64,000 nt of DNA from an uncultured Archangium sp. Its GTDB lineage: Bacteria > Myxococcota > Myxococcia > Myxococcales > Myxococcaceae. Location: NCBI GenBank assembly GCA_903905455.1, contig CAIVGN010000133.1, forward strand, positions 62,001 through 126,000, in the 5' to 3' direction. Below the pieces are notes generated by a model. That model saw only the letters and a program-made list of their open reading frames with translations. It did no database searches and was not told where the DNA came from. Made by a program: the position numbers and the translations under genes. Below are positions 1-8,238 of this stretch, in pieces (the stretch's first letter is position 1; each line of letters opens with the position of its first letter).

Positions 1-123
1 CCAGTAGGCGAAGAGCCGCTCGAAGAACACGGCGAGCGAGGCGAGGGCCATGCACAGCAGCGTGCTGGCGACGGCGATGGCCGGGGGGCCCATGTGGGCG
101 AGAATCTGGGTGATGGAGTCCAT
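1..123 (-). CDS. MotA/TolQ/ExbB proton channel family protein, N-terminal fragment
   Basis: This is the first 41 codons of a gene that runs off the left edge. It starts at an ATG (bases 123-121), 5 bases after the stop of the tonB-like gene. The fragment has a short N-terminal helix, then a hydrophobic segment (about residues 13-35, rich in A, V and L) followed by FFERLFAYW, the pattern of the first membrane helix of ExbB/TolQ proteins. In this family the protein is the proton-conducting partner of ExbD/TolR and energises TonB at the inner membrane. The call rests on this short piece plus the adjacent TonB; the conserved ExbB pore helices lie outside the window. Confidence 0.65.
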   Translation of the reverse strand, partial: MDSITQILAHMGPPAIAVASTLLCMALASLAVFFERLFAYW

Positions 124-128
124 GGCGT

Positions 129-917
129 TCAGTCCCTCAGCGAGAAGGTGATGTTGACGATCTTGAAGACGGCGATGGGCGCCCCCTCCAGCGTGGCGGG
201 CTGGTAGGTCCAGCTGCGCACGACGACGAGGGCGGCCGAGACGAAGGGCTCTTCGCCCTTGAGCACCTGTACCCGGCCGACGCGGCCGTCGAGCTCGACG
301 ACGATCTTGAGCACGACCCGCGCCTCCTGGCCGGTGGCGCGGGCGATCTCGGGGTATTCCGGTTGGGCGTTGGCTTCCGAAGGCTCTGGCGGCTCCGCGT
401 CTTCGGGGAGGTTCACCGGGCCCGACGCGCCAGCCTTCGCGATGACCGGCGCGGCCGACTCGTCTTCCTCGCGCGGCGCGCTGCCCACGCCGTTGCCGCT
501 GCCATCGCCCGTACCGCCCACGGCGAGCGCGATGGCGGCCACCGCGGTGTCCGACTCGGGCGCGGCCTGCTTCGGGACTTCGCGCGGCGCCACCATGGCG
601 GCCGCGGAGGGGGCCGGGGCGGTCGCGGCGACGGGCGCAGCGGGCGCCTGCGCCACGACGACGGGCGGCGGCTTCGGCTTGACGGCCCGCGGAGGCGGCG
701 GGGGCGCGACCTCGAGCTTCAGCGGCTCGGGCGGCGGCGGCGGGCGGAACGAGACGTCGACCTGCTTCGGTTTGAGCTCCTCGAGCGGGCGCGACGACGC
801 GACGGCCGCGACCAGCACCACGACGCCCCCGAGCACGACGGTGGCGGCGACGAAGGCCACGGTCATGCGCCGGCGGGTCAGGCCGACATCGGTCTCCAGC
901 TCGAAGGCATCGAACAT
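129..917 (-). CDS. TonB family protein (energy transducer)
   Basis: A 262-residue inner-membrane anchored periplasmic protein. A single membrane segment lies at about residues 19-41, followed by a proline-rich stretch (about 58-85, runs of PPPPP with lysines, typical of a TonB periplasm spacer). A low-complexity Ala/Pro and Gly/Asn region follows, then a C-terminal TonB domain from about residue 185 (PEYPEIARATG, then the ARVVLKIVVELDGRV strand and a late SWTYQPA segment). TonB proteins transmit proton-motive force from ExbBD to outer-membrane receptors; some family members in this phylum serve motility or secretion instead. It is followed after 5 bases by an ExbB-like gene, so the two are almost certainly co-transcribed. 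No outer-membrane receptor gene is visible in the window. Confidence 0.88.
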   Translation of the reverse strand: MFDAFELETDVGLTRRRMTVAFVAATVVLGGVVVLVAAVASSRPLEELKPKQVDVSFRPPPPPEPLKLEVAPPPPPRAVKPKPPPVVVAQAPAAPVAATAPAPSAAAMVAPREVPKQAAPESDTAVAAIALAVGGTGDGSGNGVGSAPREEDESAAPVIAKAGASGPVNLPEDAEPPEPSEANAQPEYPEIARATGQEARVVLKIVVELDGRVGRVQVLKGEEPFVSAALVVVRSWTYQPATLEGAPIAVFKIVNITFSLRD

Positions 918-1014
918 CGTGGGCGCGGTCTAGGCCCGGCCCTCGTCAGCGCGATGACGTCCCTGTCCCATCTTCGTCACGGGACTTCGTCGCGCATGTC
1001 ACACAGCCCCCGTT

Positions 1015-2031
1015 TCAGGGAGCACTCACCACGAAGCTCGCCTCGTCGATGCGCACGCCGGTCTTCGGGAAGTCGGCCTGGGTGAGCTGCCGGACCAGCT
1101 TCGCGCCGCGCCCGGTGTCGTCGGGGAACGGCACGCCCTTCCCTTCCTGCTTCGTGGGCACGAGCTTGCCGCCGGCAAAGCGCCCGTCTTCGGCCAGGGA
1201 CACCTCGAGCAGCACCGTGAAGCCTAAGGGCCCCGAGAGATCGAAGCGGCCGTAGGTGGCGAAGTTGCCCAGCGAGTAGGCGATGAGCCGGTCCTTGTAG
1301 AGCTCCATCGCGCGCACCACGTGGGGGCCGTGACCGAGCACGAGGTCGGCGCCGGCGTCGATGACGCCGTGGGTGAAGGTCTTCAGGTCGCCGCGGTTCT
1401 CCCCGAGGTAGCGCTCGGCGCCGTCCTTCACCCGGGTGGCGTTGGTGCCCTCGGCGCCGCCGTGGAAGCTGACGATGACCAGGTCGCTCTCGGCCTTCGC
1501 CTGGGCCACGAGCTTCTTCGCCGCGGCGAGATCGTTGACGTCGTTGCACGCCGCGCTGGTGTGGAACGCGACGAGGGCGACCTTCTTGCCCCGGGCGGTG
1601 ACGTGGGCGATCGACCCCGGCGGCCCCGACCAGGCGATGTGGTGGGCGTCGAGCGCGGCCTCGGTTTCGCGGCGGCACGCCTCACCGAAGTCACCCGAGT
1701 GGTTGTTCGCGGTGGAGCCGAAGTCGATGCCCGCGGCCTCGAGGTACTTCGCGTAGGCCGTGGGCGTGCGGAAGGCGAAGCAGTTGCCGCCCTTGCGGCA
1801 CTTGGCCGAGGTGCCCGAGTCGCACAGGGGCCCCTCGAAGTTCGCGAAGGTGAGATCCGCGTCTTGCAGCAGCGCGCTGACCCCCTCGAGCAGCTTCGCG
1901 CCGTCGTCCGGAGGCAACTTCCCCTCGGGCACGGTGGTGCCCATCATGATGTCGCCCACGGCGCGCAGCCGCAGGAAGGGTTCAGGGGGCGCGGCGGTGA
2001 GCGCGACGGCGACGAGCGCGGTGACGAACAT
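1015..2031 (-). CDS. CapA family protein (poly-gamma-glutamate/capsule-type metallophosphatase fold)
   Basis: A 338-residue protein with a short hydrophobic N-terminus (residues 1-14) consistent with a signal peptide. It shows the conserved motifs of the PGA_cap/CapA family in order: VGDIMMG near residue 25, ANFEGPL near 63, TANNHSGD near 107, VSFHGGAE near 188 and LGHGPHVV near 233. The Asp, Asn and His residues in these are the metal-binding set of the calcineurin-like fold. CapA homologues act in capsule or poly-gamma-glutamate export, but many family members have unknown roles, so the substrate is not predicted. It begins 12 bases after the stop of the upstream Cys-rich lipoprotein gene, suggesting co-transcription, and its stop is 97 bases before the tonB-like start. 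Confidence 0.88.
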   Translation of the reverse strand: MFVTALVAVALTAAPPEPFLRLRAVGDIMMGTTVPEGKLPPDDGAKLLEGVSALLQDADLTFANFEGPLCDSGTSAKCRKGGNCFAFRTPTAYAKYLEAAGIDFGSTANNHSGDFGEACRRETEAALDAHHIAWSGPPGSIAHVTARGKKVALVAFHTSAACNDVNDLAAAKKLVAQAKAESDLVIVSFHGGAEGTNATRVKDGAERYLGENRGDLKTFTHGVIDAGADLVLGHGPHVVRAMELYKDRLIAYSLGNFATYGRFDLSGPLGFTVLLEVSLAEDGRFAGGKLVPTKQEGKGVPFPDDTGRGAKLVRQLTQADFPKTGVRIDEASFVVSAP

Positions 2032-2043
2032 GGCCCTGCGGTA

Positions 2044-3222
2044 TCACGGCGTGGGGTCGGTGCAGAGCCCCAGGCTGGTGCCGCCGTCGCTGGCCACGCA
2101 GCGCAGCTCGGATACCAGGCCCGCGTCGGCTGGGCGCACCTGGGCGCAGGCGCCGCTCGCGCAGGAGCTGTTGGTGCCGGTGCAGGTCGCGCCCAGCGCC
2201 CCCGGCGTCGTGCAGCGCCCCCCGGCGACGCCAGATGCGCCCCGGCAGTAGAGCTCGCTGGCGCACTCCCCATCGCGCGCGCAGGTGTCGTTGAGCACGC
2301 CGAGCGGGGCACACGTCGCACCGCCGTCGCCCGGGGCGCAGCGCAGGTCGAGCCGACACACGCCACAACGCTGGCCGACGGTGGCGTATGGCTGGCAGAT
2401 GGGGCGCCCCGTGCCCACCTCGGGCTGGCACGAGAGGTAGGCGCCACACAGCGGGGCGCTGCCCCCATCGGGAAGCGCGCAGCTCGCGTTCGGCCCCCGG
2501 AGTTGCTCGCACACGCCGGAGCCGAGATTGCACACCAGGCCCTCCGTGCATGACTGGTAGTCGCCGCTGCAGCGCCCGCCGAGGCCCGCGCGCGCCGCGC
2601 AGACCGTCGCGGTACCCGCGATGCCCGGGCCGGCGTCGACGGTGGTGCGCTTGCCGAAGTAGCCCTCGAGGCACTGCTGGGCCCCGGAGACCACCGCCCC
2701 CGGGCCCGGCCGCGCGAGGCACGTGCCCGGGCAGACCCGGGCGGACGAGTCGCAGTAGCTGTTCAGGTCGCAGTCGTTGGCGACGTAGCAACCCGCGTCC
2801 ACCCCGACCCGGCCCAGGAAGATGCTCGAGCAACTGGTGGGCATTGCGCAGCTGGACCCCAGCGCCTCGAGACAGGTGGCGGCCGCGGTGCCGTCGAAGC
2901 CGAGTCGCCCGTCCCGCACCGAGGGGCCGTTGAGCGCGCAGGTGCCGATGCTCAGGGCCCTGGCGAAGTACGCGTTGCAGCCCGCGAGCGTGTCGAAGAG
3001 CCCGCAGCGCACCGCGAACTCGCAGTTCATGGGCTGGAGGGTGCTGCAGAACGCATCGAAGGTCACCGGGATGACGGTGGTGCCGCCGCCCGTGCCCGTG
3101 CCGCCGCCGGTCGCGGTGCCGCCCCCGGTGGCGCTCGAACCGCCGCCCTCACCGCCGTCGACCCCTGGGGAACCCGAGCACGCCGTCACCGCGAACACGA
3201 CCAGGAGCAGAAGGGAGCGCAT
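2044..3222 (-). CDS. Cysteine-rich lipoprotein of unknown function
   Basis: I start the gene at the ATG at 3222, which gives a clean lipoprotein signal (MRSLLLLVVFAVTAC, lipid-bearing Cys15). An in-frame start at 3273 would only add 17 polar residues ahead of it. After the Cys comes a Gly/Ser/Thr linker of repeated GGG(T/S) units (about residues 20-52). The rest of the 392-residue protein carries many cysteines in CxxxxxC-type spacing (for example near SYCDSSARVCPGTC and APLCGAYLSCQ), implying a disulphide-rich extracellular fold. Lipoproteins of this layout are common in myxobacteria but I cannot name a function. The downstream CapA-like gene starts 12 bases after its stop. Confidence 0.82.
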   Translation of the reverse strand: MRSLLLLVVFAVTACSGSPGVDGGEGGGSSATGGGTATGGGTGTGGGTTVIPVTFDAFCSTLQPMNCEFAVRCGLFDTLAGCNAYFARALSIGTCALNGPSVRDGRLGFDGTAAATCLEALGSSCAMPTSCSSIFLGRVGVDAGCYVANDCDLNSYCDSSARVCPGTCLARPGPGAVVSGAQQCLEGYFGKRTTVDAGPGIAGTATVCAARAGLGGRCSGDYQSCTEGLVCNLGSGVCEQLRGPNASCALPDGGSAPLCGAYLSCQPEVGTGRPICQPYATVGQRCGVCRLDLRCAPGDGGATCAPLGVLNDTCARDGECASELYCRGASGVAGGRCTTPGALGATCTGTNSSCASGACAQVRPADAGLVSELRCVASDGGTSLGLCTDPTP

Positions 3223-3317
3223 GGCGGCCGATGTTGCCCCATCTCGCGTGGCGGCGTGAGCGCCGACCCGCAAGCTTCGAAGGCACGAGCAGCCGGGGCC
3301 CGTTAGCCTGCCCCCGA

Positions 3318-4481
3318 ATGCCTGAGCCCCGCCTGAGACTGCTGGAGTCGATCTCCGATGCCCCGAAGGCGCAGTGGAACGCGCTCTTGCGCCCCGACGA
3401 CGCGCCGGTGCTGCGCCACGAGTGGATCGACGCCATGGAGGCCTCGGGCTCCGCGGTCGCAGAGCGCGGCTGGGTGGCGACCCACTTCACCCTGTGGCGT
3501 GGGGACACCCTGGTGGCCGCCGCCCCCGCCTTCCAGAAGCACCACTCCATGGGCGAGTACGTCTACGACTTCGGCTGGGCCAACGCCGCGCAGCAGCTGG
3601 GCGTGTCCTACTACCCCAAGCTGCTGGTGGGCCTGCCGCTCTCGCCGCTGACCGCGCGCCGGTTCCTCGTGGCCCCGGGCGAAGACGAGCCGAGGCTGCG
3701 CCGCCTGCTGCTCACGGCGATGACCGACTTCGCGAAGGACGCCGGCTGCTCGTCGGTGCACGTGCTCTTCCCCCCGGAAGACGAGGCGCTGGCGCTCGAG
3801 GCCGAGGGCTTCTTCCGCCGCGGCACCATGCAGTACCACTGGCAGAACCCGGGCTACCGCACCTACGACGACTACCTCTCGCGCTTCGACAGCAAGCGCC
3901 GCAACCAGTTCAAGCGCGAGCGCGGTGCGGCGGCCACCCAGGGCCTCACCCTGCGCACCGTGCGCAGCGGCGAGCTGACCCACGCGCACGCCCAGCTCGC
4001 GTGGCGCTTCTACGAGGCCACGGCTTCGCGCCACGCCTGGGGCCCGGTGCAGCTGACCCGCGACTTCTTCCACCGCGCCTTTGCCGGCATGCCCGACGCC
4101 ATCGAGCTGGTGGTGGCCCAGCGCGGCAACGGCGAGGTGGTGGCCGGGGCCTTCAACCTCTTCAACACCCAGCGCCTCTACGGCCGCTACTGGGGCTGCT
4201 TCCAGGAGTTCCCCTTCCTCCACTTTCACGTCTGCCTGTACCACTCGATCGACGACGCCATCGGCCGCGGGCTCGAGGCCTTCGAGCCGGGCGCGGGCGG
4301 CGAGCACAAGATCTCCCGGGGCTTCGAGCCGACGCAGATCCACTCGGTGCACCGCATCTTCCACCGCGGCCTCGAGACGGCCGTGAAGGACTTCTGTCGC
4401 CGCGAGCGCGCGCAGGTGGAAGAGGTCACCGCCGACGCCGAGCGCATCGCGGGCCTCAAGCCGTGGTCACCGGCGCCATGA
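3318..4481 (+). CDS. FemAB-like/GNAT-fold acyltransferase (DUF482 family)
   Basis: A 387-residue cytoplasmic protein. The ATG at 3318 is chosen because the family begins about ten residues before the WNALL segment; an upstream in-frame start at 3231 overlaps the divergent promoter region. It matches the DUF482/PF04339 family, annotated as peptidoglycan biosynthesis/recognition and belonging to the FemAB branch of GNAT folds. Visible marks are the N-terminal LRHEW-type segment (VLRHEWIDAMEASGS), a central YHWQNPGY and a C-terminal GAGGEHKISRGFEPTQIHS motif highly typical of the family. The substrate is unknown. It diverges from the lipoprotein gene at 3222 with a 95-base shared upstream region. 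Confidence 0.85.
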   Translation: MPEPRLRLLESISDAPKAQWNALLRPDDAPVLRHEWIDAMEASGSAVAERGWVATHFTLWRGDTLVAAAPAFQKHHSMGEYVYDFGWANAAQQLGVSYYPKLLVGLPLSPLTARRFLVAPGEDEPRLRRLLLTAMTDFAKDAGCSSVHVLFPPEDEALALEAEGFFRRGTMQYHWQNPGYRTYDDYLSRFDSKRRNQFKRERGAAATQGLTLRTVRSGELTHAHAQLAWRFYEATASRHAWGPVQLTRDFFHRAFAGMPDAIELVVAQRGNGEVVAGAFNLFNTQRLYGRYWGCFQEFPFLHFHVCLYHSIDDAIGRGLEAFEPGAGGEHKISRGFEPTQIHSVHRIFHRGLETAVKDFCRRERAQVEEVTADAERIAGLKPWSPAP

Positions 4482-4511
4482 CAGGGGGCGGCGCTCTGCT
4501 AGAACGGCCGC

Positions 4512-5087
4512 GTGCGTCTCCTGGCCGTCGTCACCCTCGCCTTCGCCTCCGCCGCCTGCGGGCCGGCGGCCTACGCGGGCAGCACCTTCGAGGGTGACTC
4601 CGAGGGGTGGACGCTCTCGAACAACGGCCCGCTGACCACCCCCACGCTCGAGCGCGAAGGCGGCAACCCGGCCGGCCACCTCTGCGGCAAGGACGAGGGC
4701 GACGGCGACATCTGGTACTTCGTGGCGCCGCAGAAGTACCTGGGCAACGCCAGCTCGACCTTCGGCAAGCGGCTCACCTTCGACCTCAAGCAGGGCAGCA
4801 TCTACAACCAGGTGCGCGGCCGCGACGTGGTGCTCAACGGCGGCGGGCTGGCCGTGACCTGGTTCTTCCGCTTCGCGCCGGGCCTCGACTGGACGCCGTA
4901 CTCGGTGCGCCTCGACGCCGACTCGGGCTGGAAGATCGACGAGCCCACCGGCCCCGGCGCAGCCGCCACCGAGGCCGACCTGCGCACCGTGCTCGGGGAC
5001 CTGCGCAGCGTGCGCATTCGCGGCGAGTACTTCGACGGGCTCAACGACACCGCGTGCATCGACAACGTCTACCTCGGGCGTGACTGA
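4512..5087 (+). CDS. Lipoprotein with a laminin B (domain IV)-like domain
   Basis: A 191-residue protein starting at GTG 4512. Residues 1-16 form a lipoprotein signal ending in ASAAC. The mature part is essentially one laminin-B-like domain: FEGDSEGWTLSNNGPL, then GGNPAGHLCGKDEGDGD, WYFVAPQKYLGNAS and FGKRLTFDLKQG. These correspond in order to the family's core (Gly-rich entry, Trp, GGNPGG-like, APxxFLGD, YGxxLxFxL). In animals the domain is part of laminin; bacterial copies are thought to bind carbohydrate or other extracellular ligands, so a surface-binding role is inferred. Its stop overlaps the start of the next gene by 8 bases, implying translational coupling to a YkgJ-type protein. Confidence 0.78.
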   Translation: MRLLAVVTLAFASAACGPAAYAGSTFEGDSEGWTLSNNGPLTTPTLEREGGNPAGHLCGKDEGDGDIWYFVAPQKYLGNASSTFGKRLTFDLKQGSIYNQVRGRDVVLNGGGLAVTWFFRFAPGLDWTPYSVRLDADSGWKIDEPTGPGAAATEADLRTVLGDLRSVRIRGEYFDGLNDTACIDNVYLGRD

Positions 5088-5400
5088 AGGCCCCGTGGCG
5101 CACGAATGCACGAAGTGTGGCGCCTGCTGCGTGGCCCCCGACATCGCCGCCCTCGACAAGCCGCTGGGCCTGCGCTGCCCGCACCTGGGTCCTGACGACC
5201 TGTGCACCGCCTACGAGCAGCGCCCCGCGGTGTGCCGCAGCTACGCCGCCGACGAGCTGTGCGAGGCCATCGCCGCGCCGACCCTCGCGGAGCGCGTGGC
5301 GAAGTACCTGGCGCACTTCGAGCTGACCGACGAGGCCGAGGCCGTGCGCAAGAGCGGCCAGACCTCGCGCGCGGCGCTCTTCAAAGGTCGAGGCGGCTGA
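5080..5400 (+). CDS. YkgJ family cysteine cluster protein
   Basis: A 106-residue protein starting at a GTG inside the last codons of the laminin-B lipoprotein gene (8-base overlap). It carries the typical cysteine cluster of the YkgJ/UPF0153 (CxxCxxCC) family: CTKCGACC at residues 10-17, RCPHL near 33, DLCTAYEQRPAVCR at about 40-53 and ELC near 60. The family is predicted to bind zinc or an iron-sulphur centre; no reaction is established. The last 20 bases overlap, tail to tail, the end of the minus-strand gene that stops at 5381. Confidence 0.85.
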   Translation: MTEGPVAHECTKCGACCVAPDIAALDKPLGLRCPHLGPDDLCTAYEQRPAVCRSYAADELCEAIAAPTLAERVAKYLAHFELTDEAEAVRKSGQTSRAALFKGRGG

Positions 5401-6520
5401 GCGCGCTGGCCAGCTCGGCGGTCAGCGGCATCAGCTCCTGCGCCTCCAGCTCGGCGACGTTCGACTTCGCGGCCTGGCGCAGCAGCTCGTCCACCACCTC
5501 GTCGACCCCGCGCAGGGGCTGGGCTGCGTCGAAGGCGGCCTCCAGCGCCCAGCCGGCGGCGCCGGTCTCGAGCGAGAGGTGCAGCTCGGCCTGCTCGGCG
5601 CGCCGCAGCGACAGGTTCCGCGCGTCGCGGTCGTGCGAGATGAGCACCGCCCGGGAGAGCTCGAAGCTGGTCGCGCCGAGCAGCTCAAGCATCGGCCGCA
5701 CCAGGGCGCCCACCTCTTCGGCCGTAGCGCCGCTGGTGGAGGCCGCCTTGAGCTGGGCGCGCAGCCGCAGCATGGCGCGCTTGGTGTCGATCTTCACGTG
5801 GCGCCATGCGGGCATCGAGCCGAGCACCGCGAAGTCCTCTTCGATGTTGCGCGCCAGCGCGTCGCCGGCGCTCGGGGGGGCGGCCTCGAGGCGCTGCTGG
5901 GCGGTGCGGCGCAGGGCGGTCTCGGTGGCGCGGAAGCTCAGGGCGCGCAGCACTTCCTGCCCGTAACCCGGCACCACCTCGTCGCGAGACACCGCCCCCA
6001 GGGCCGCGGCCAGGAGGTACACCCCGTCGCTGACCCGCGCGCGGATCTGGGCGCGCAGCCGCTGCAACTCGGAGAGCAACCCCCAGGGGCTCGAGAGCAT
6101 CTCGGGCCGGCGCATGAGGCTGCCGACCTCGCCGACCTCCTTCTTGATCAGCGGGCTGATGCTGCGGAAGACCGCCGTGGCCTCGTACTCGGCGCGCTGA
6201 TCAGACCCCTCGCGGCCGAAGAGGCTCTCGCGGTTGCCCGTGGTGGGCAGGCACTCGTCGACCACGGTGCACAGCTCGTTGACCGCCACGACCATCTCGC
6301 CCACCGTGGGGGCCATCTTCTCCCACAGCGCGAGGTCGGCCGACCCGTCGTCGGCGTCGGCGGGCTCCAGGGCCACGAGGTTGATGCCCGCCAGGCGCTC
6401 GATGCAGCGGCCCGCGGCGGTGAGCACGTCGGTCAGCCGCGTAGCCAGCTCTCGATCGATGATCGCCTCGAGCAGCTCCACCAGCGCCGCGGGCAGTTCG
6501 CCGTCGTTCTGCTTCTTCAT
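5381..6520 (-). CDS. Hypothetical all-helical protein
   Basis: A 379-residue protein I do not recognise. It has no signal peptide and no membrane segment. Composition is rich in Leu, Ala and Glu and the predicted structure is almost wholly helical (for example AALVELLEAIIDRELATRL at the N-terminus and QLKAASTSGATAEEVGALVRPMLELLG later), suggesting a cytoplasmic helical bundle. It begins at ATG 6520, 15 bases after the stop of the L7/L12-like gene, so the two probably share a transcript. Its last 20 bases overlap the convergent YkgJ gene. Codon use (G/C at third positions throughout) supports it being real. Confidence 0.7.
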   Translation of the reverse strand: MKKQNDGELPAALVELLEAIIDRELATRLTDVLTAAGRCIERLAGINLVALEPADADDGSADLALWEKMAPTVGEMVVAVNELCTVVDECLPTTGNRESLFGREGSDQRAEYEATAVFRSISPLIKKEVGEVGSLMRRPEMLSSPWGLLSELQRLRAQIRARVSDGVYLLAAALGAVSRDEVVPGYGQEVLRALSFRATETALRRTAQQRLEAAPPSAGDALARNIEEDFAVLGSMPAWRHVKIDTKRAMLRLRAQLKAASTSGATAEEVGALVRPMLELLGATSFELSRAVLISHDRDARNLSLRRAEQAELHLSLETGAAGWALEAAFDAAQPLRGVDEVVDELLRQAAKSNVAELEAQELMPLTAELASALSRLDL

Positions 6521-6535
6521 GCCCTGCGGTCTAGC

Positions 6536-6994
6536 TCAGCTGGCGCGCATGCGGTCACGCCACGCTTCCACCGCGTCCTTCGCTTCTTTCAACCCCACGC
6601 CATTTTTCTCGCGATACAGCTTGATGGCGTCGATCAGGTGCCCGGTGCGGATCTGCGCCTCGATCTCCGAGTCGTTGACCTGGCGCAGCAGGGCGGTCTT
6701 CGCGGGGAGGCGCAGCGTGCCCTCGCGCTCGAAGGCCTCGATGGCCTCCTTCGCGTCGCGCAGGCCCACGCCGGTCAGCTCGCGGTAGCGCTTGATGGCT
6801 TCGATCTTCCGCCCCGCGCGGACCAACTGCTCGGGGGTGGCCTCAGGCCCGAGCTGCTGCCCGGGCACCGGGGGCACCCCGGGCGGCGGCCGCTCGAGAG
6901 AGACGACCTCGACGCCGCGACGCCCCGCGAGGAGCACCACGGCGACGACGCCGATGACCAGTGAAACGAGAGCGAGCCCGAGCAGGAGAACCAT
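6536..6994 (-). CDS. Membrane-anchored protein with two ribosomal L7/L12 C-terminal-like units
   Basis: A 152-residue protein. Residues 1-23 are a membrane anchor (MVLLLGLALVSLVIGVVAVV), followed by a basic RR pair and a Pro-rich linker (35-50). Two similar units follow: residues 55-92, containing IKRYRELTGVGLRDAKEAIEAF, and residues 112-148, containing IKLYREKNGVGLKEAKDAVEAW. Both copy the helix-turn-helix core of the L7/L12 C-terminal domain (consensus IKxxRexTGlGLKEAKdlVe), which in the ribosome recruits GTPase factors. It lacks the L7/L12 N-terminal dimerisation domain and cannot be a stalk protein. Function is unknown; a membrane-bound protein-interaction role is inferred. It lies upstream of the helical hypothetical gene in the same orientation. 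Confidence 0.75.
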   Translation of the reverse strand: MVLLLGLALVSLVIGVVAVVLLAGRRGVEVVSLERPPPGVPPVPGQQLGPEATPEQLVRAGRKIEAIKRYRELTGVGLRDAKEAIEAFEREGTLRLPAKTALLRQVNDSEIEAQIRTGHLIDAIKLYREKNGVGLKEAKDAVEAWRDRMRAS

Positions 6995-7035
6995 GACGAT
7001 TGTCGACTCTAGTCACATGCCCGGGCCGGCGGCAG

Positions 7036-8205
7036 TCAGGCCACTTCGAAGAGCGCCGCGGCGCCCATGCCGCCACCAATGCACATGGTGACGACGCCGT
7101 ATTTCCCGCCGCGCCGCTTGAGCTCGCGCAGCAGCGTGCCCGTCATGCGCGTGCCCGAGACGCCCAGCGGGTGCCCCATGGCGATGGCGCCGCCGTTGGG
7201 GTTCACCTTCGCCGGGTCGAGGCCCAGCTCGCGGATGCAGTACAGCGACTGCGCCGCGAAGGCCTCGTTGAGCTCGAAGACGTCGATGTCCTTCACCGTG
7301 AGCTTGTTCTTGGCGAGCAGCTTGCGCACCGCGGGCACCGGGCCGATGCCCATCACGTCGGGCGGCACGCCGGCCACCGCGAAGTCGATGAAGTAGCCCA
7401 GGGCCTTGACGCCCAGCGCCTTGGCCTTGGCCTCGCTCATCACCACCACCGCGCCCGCGCCGTCGGTCAGCGGCGACGCGTTGCCGGCGGTGACCGTGCC
7501 CTTCAGGTCGAAGGCCGGCTTGAGCTTGGTGAGGCCCTCGAGCGTGGTCTCCGCGCGAATGATGGTGTCGTCGCTGACGGTGACCTGCTTGCCCTTGCCG
7601 TTCTCGTCGTAGAGCGTGACCGTGATGGGAGCGATCTCGTCCTTGAAGAGGCCCTTCTCGCGCGCCTCGCTCGCCTTCTTCTGCGACGCGGCGGCGAAGG
7701 CATCCTGGTCGGCGCGGGTGATGCAGAACTTCGCGGCGACCTTCTCGGCCGTGGCGCCCATGGTCGTGTAGACCTCGGGGTGGCTCTCCATCACCTCGGG
7801 GTTGGCCGAGAACTTGTTCCCGCCCATGGGGATCATGGTCATGGTCTCGGTGCCGCCGGCGACGCCCACCTCGTACTGCCCCGCCAGGATCGCCTGCGCG
7901 ACCATGGCGATGGACTGCACGCCCGACGAGCAGAAGCGGTTGACGGTCATGGCCGACACGGTGTCCGGCAGGCCGGCCATCAGCGCGGCCACGCGGGCCA
8001 CGTTGTTGCCCTGCTCGCCTTCGGGCATGGCGCAGCCGAGCACCACGTCTTCGATCTCTTCCAACTTCAGGCCGGGCACGCGGGCCACGGCTTCGCGGAT
8101 GGCGTGGGCGGCCATGGTGTCGGGCCGCGTGTCCTTCAGCTCACCCTTGTGCGCGCGGGTGAACGGCGTGCGCGCGGTGCTGGCAATGACGATTCGCTGG
8201 GTCAT
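7036..8205 (-). CDS. fadA: Acetyl-CoA acyltransferase (3-ketoacyl-CoA thiolase)
   Basis: A 389-residue type II thiolase that cleaves 3-ketoacyl-CoA to acetyl-CoA plus a shortened acyl-CoA, the last beta-oxidation step. The active-site residues are in place: nucleophile Cys92 in NRFCSSGVQ, the NEAF motif at about 312-315, the catalytic His in GGAIAMGHPLG (about 344) and the second Cys in TMCIGGGMG (about 374). Length fits the family. A good ribosome-binding site (AAAGGAAC) lies 8-9 bases before the ATG at 8205. It follows the fadN-like gene by 33 bases on the same strand, matching the fadN-fadA order known in Bacillus. This context favours fatty-acid degradation over an acetoacetyl-CoA biosynthetic role. 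Confidence 0.93.
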   Translation of the reverse strand: MTQRIVIASTARTPFTRAHKGELKDTRPDTMAAHAIREAVARVPGLKLEEIEDVVLGCAMPEGEQGNNVARVAALMAGLPDTVSAMTVNRFCSSGVQSIAMVAQAILAGQYEVGVAGGTETMTMIPMGGNKFSANPEVMESHPEVYTTMGATAEKVAAKFCITRADQDAFAAASQKKASEAREKGLFKDEIAPITVTLYDENGKGKQVTVSDDTIIRAETTLEGLTKLKPAFDLKGTVTAGNASPLTDGAGAVVVMSEAKAKALGVKALGYFIDFAVAGVPPDVMGIGPVPAVRKLLAKNKLTVKDIDVFELNEAFAAQSLYCIRELGLDPAKVNPNGGAIAMGHPLGVSGTRMTGTLLRELKRRGGKYGVVTMCIGGGMGAAALFEVA

Positions 8206-8238
8206 GGTCTTGGTTCCTTTTCAGTTCCGTAGATGGCG

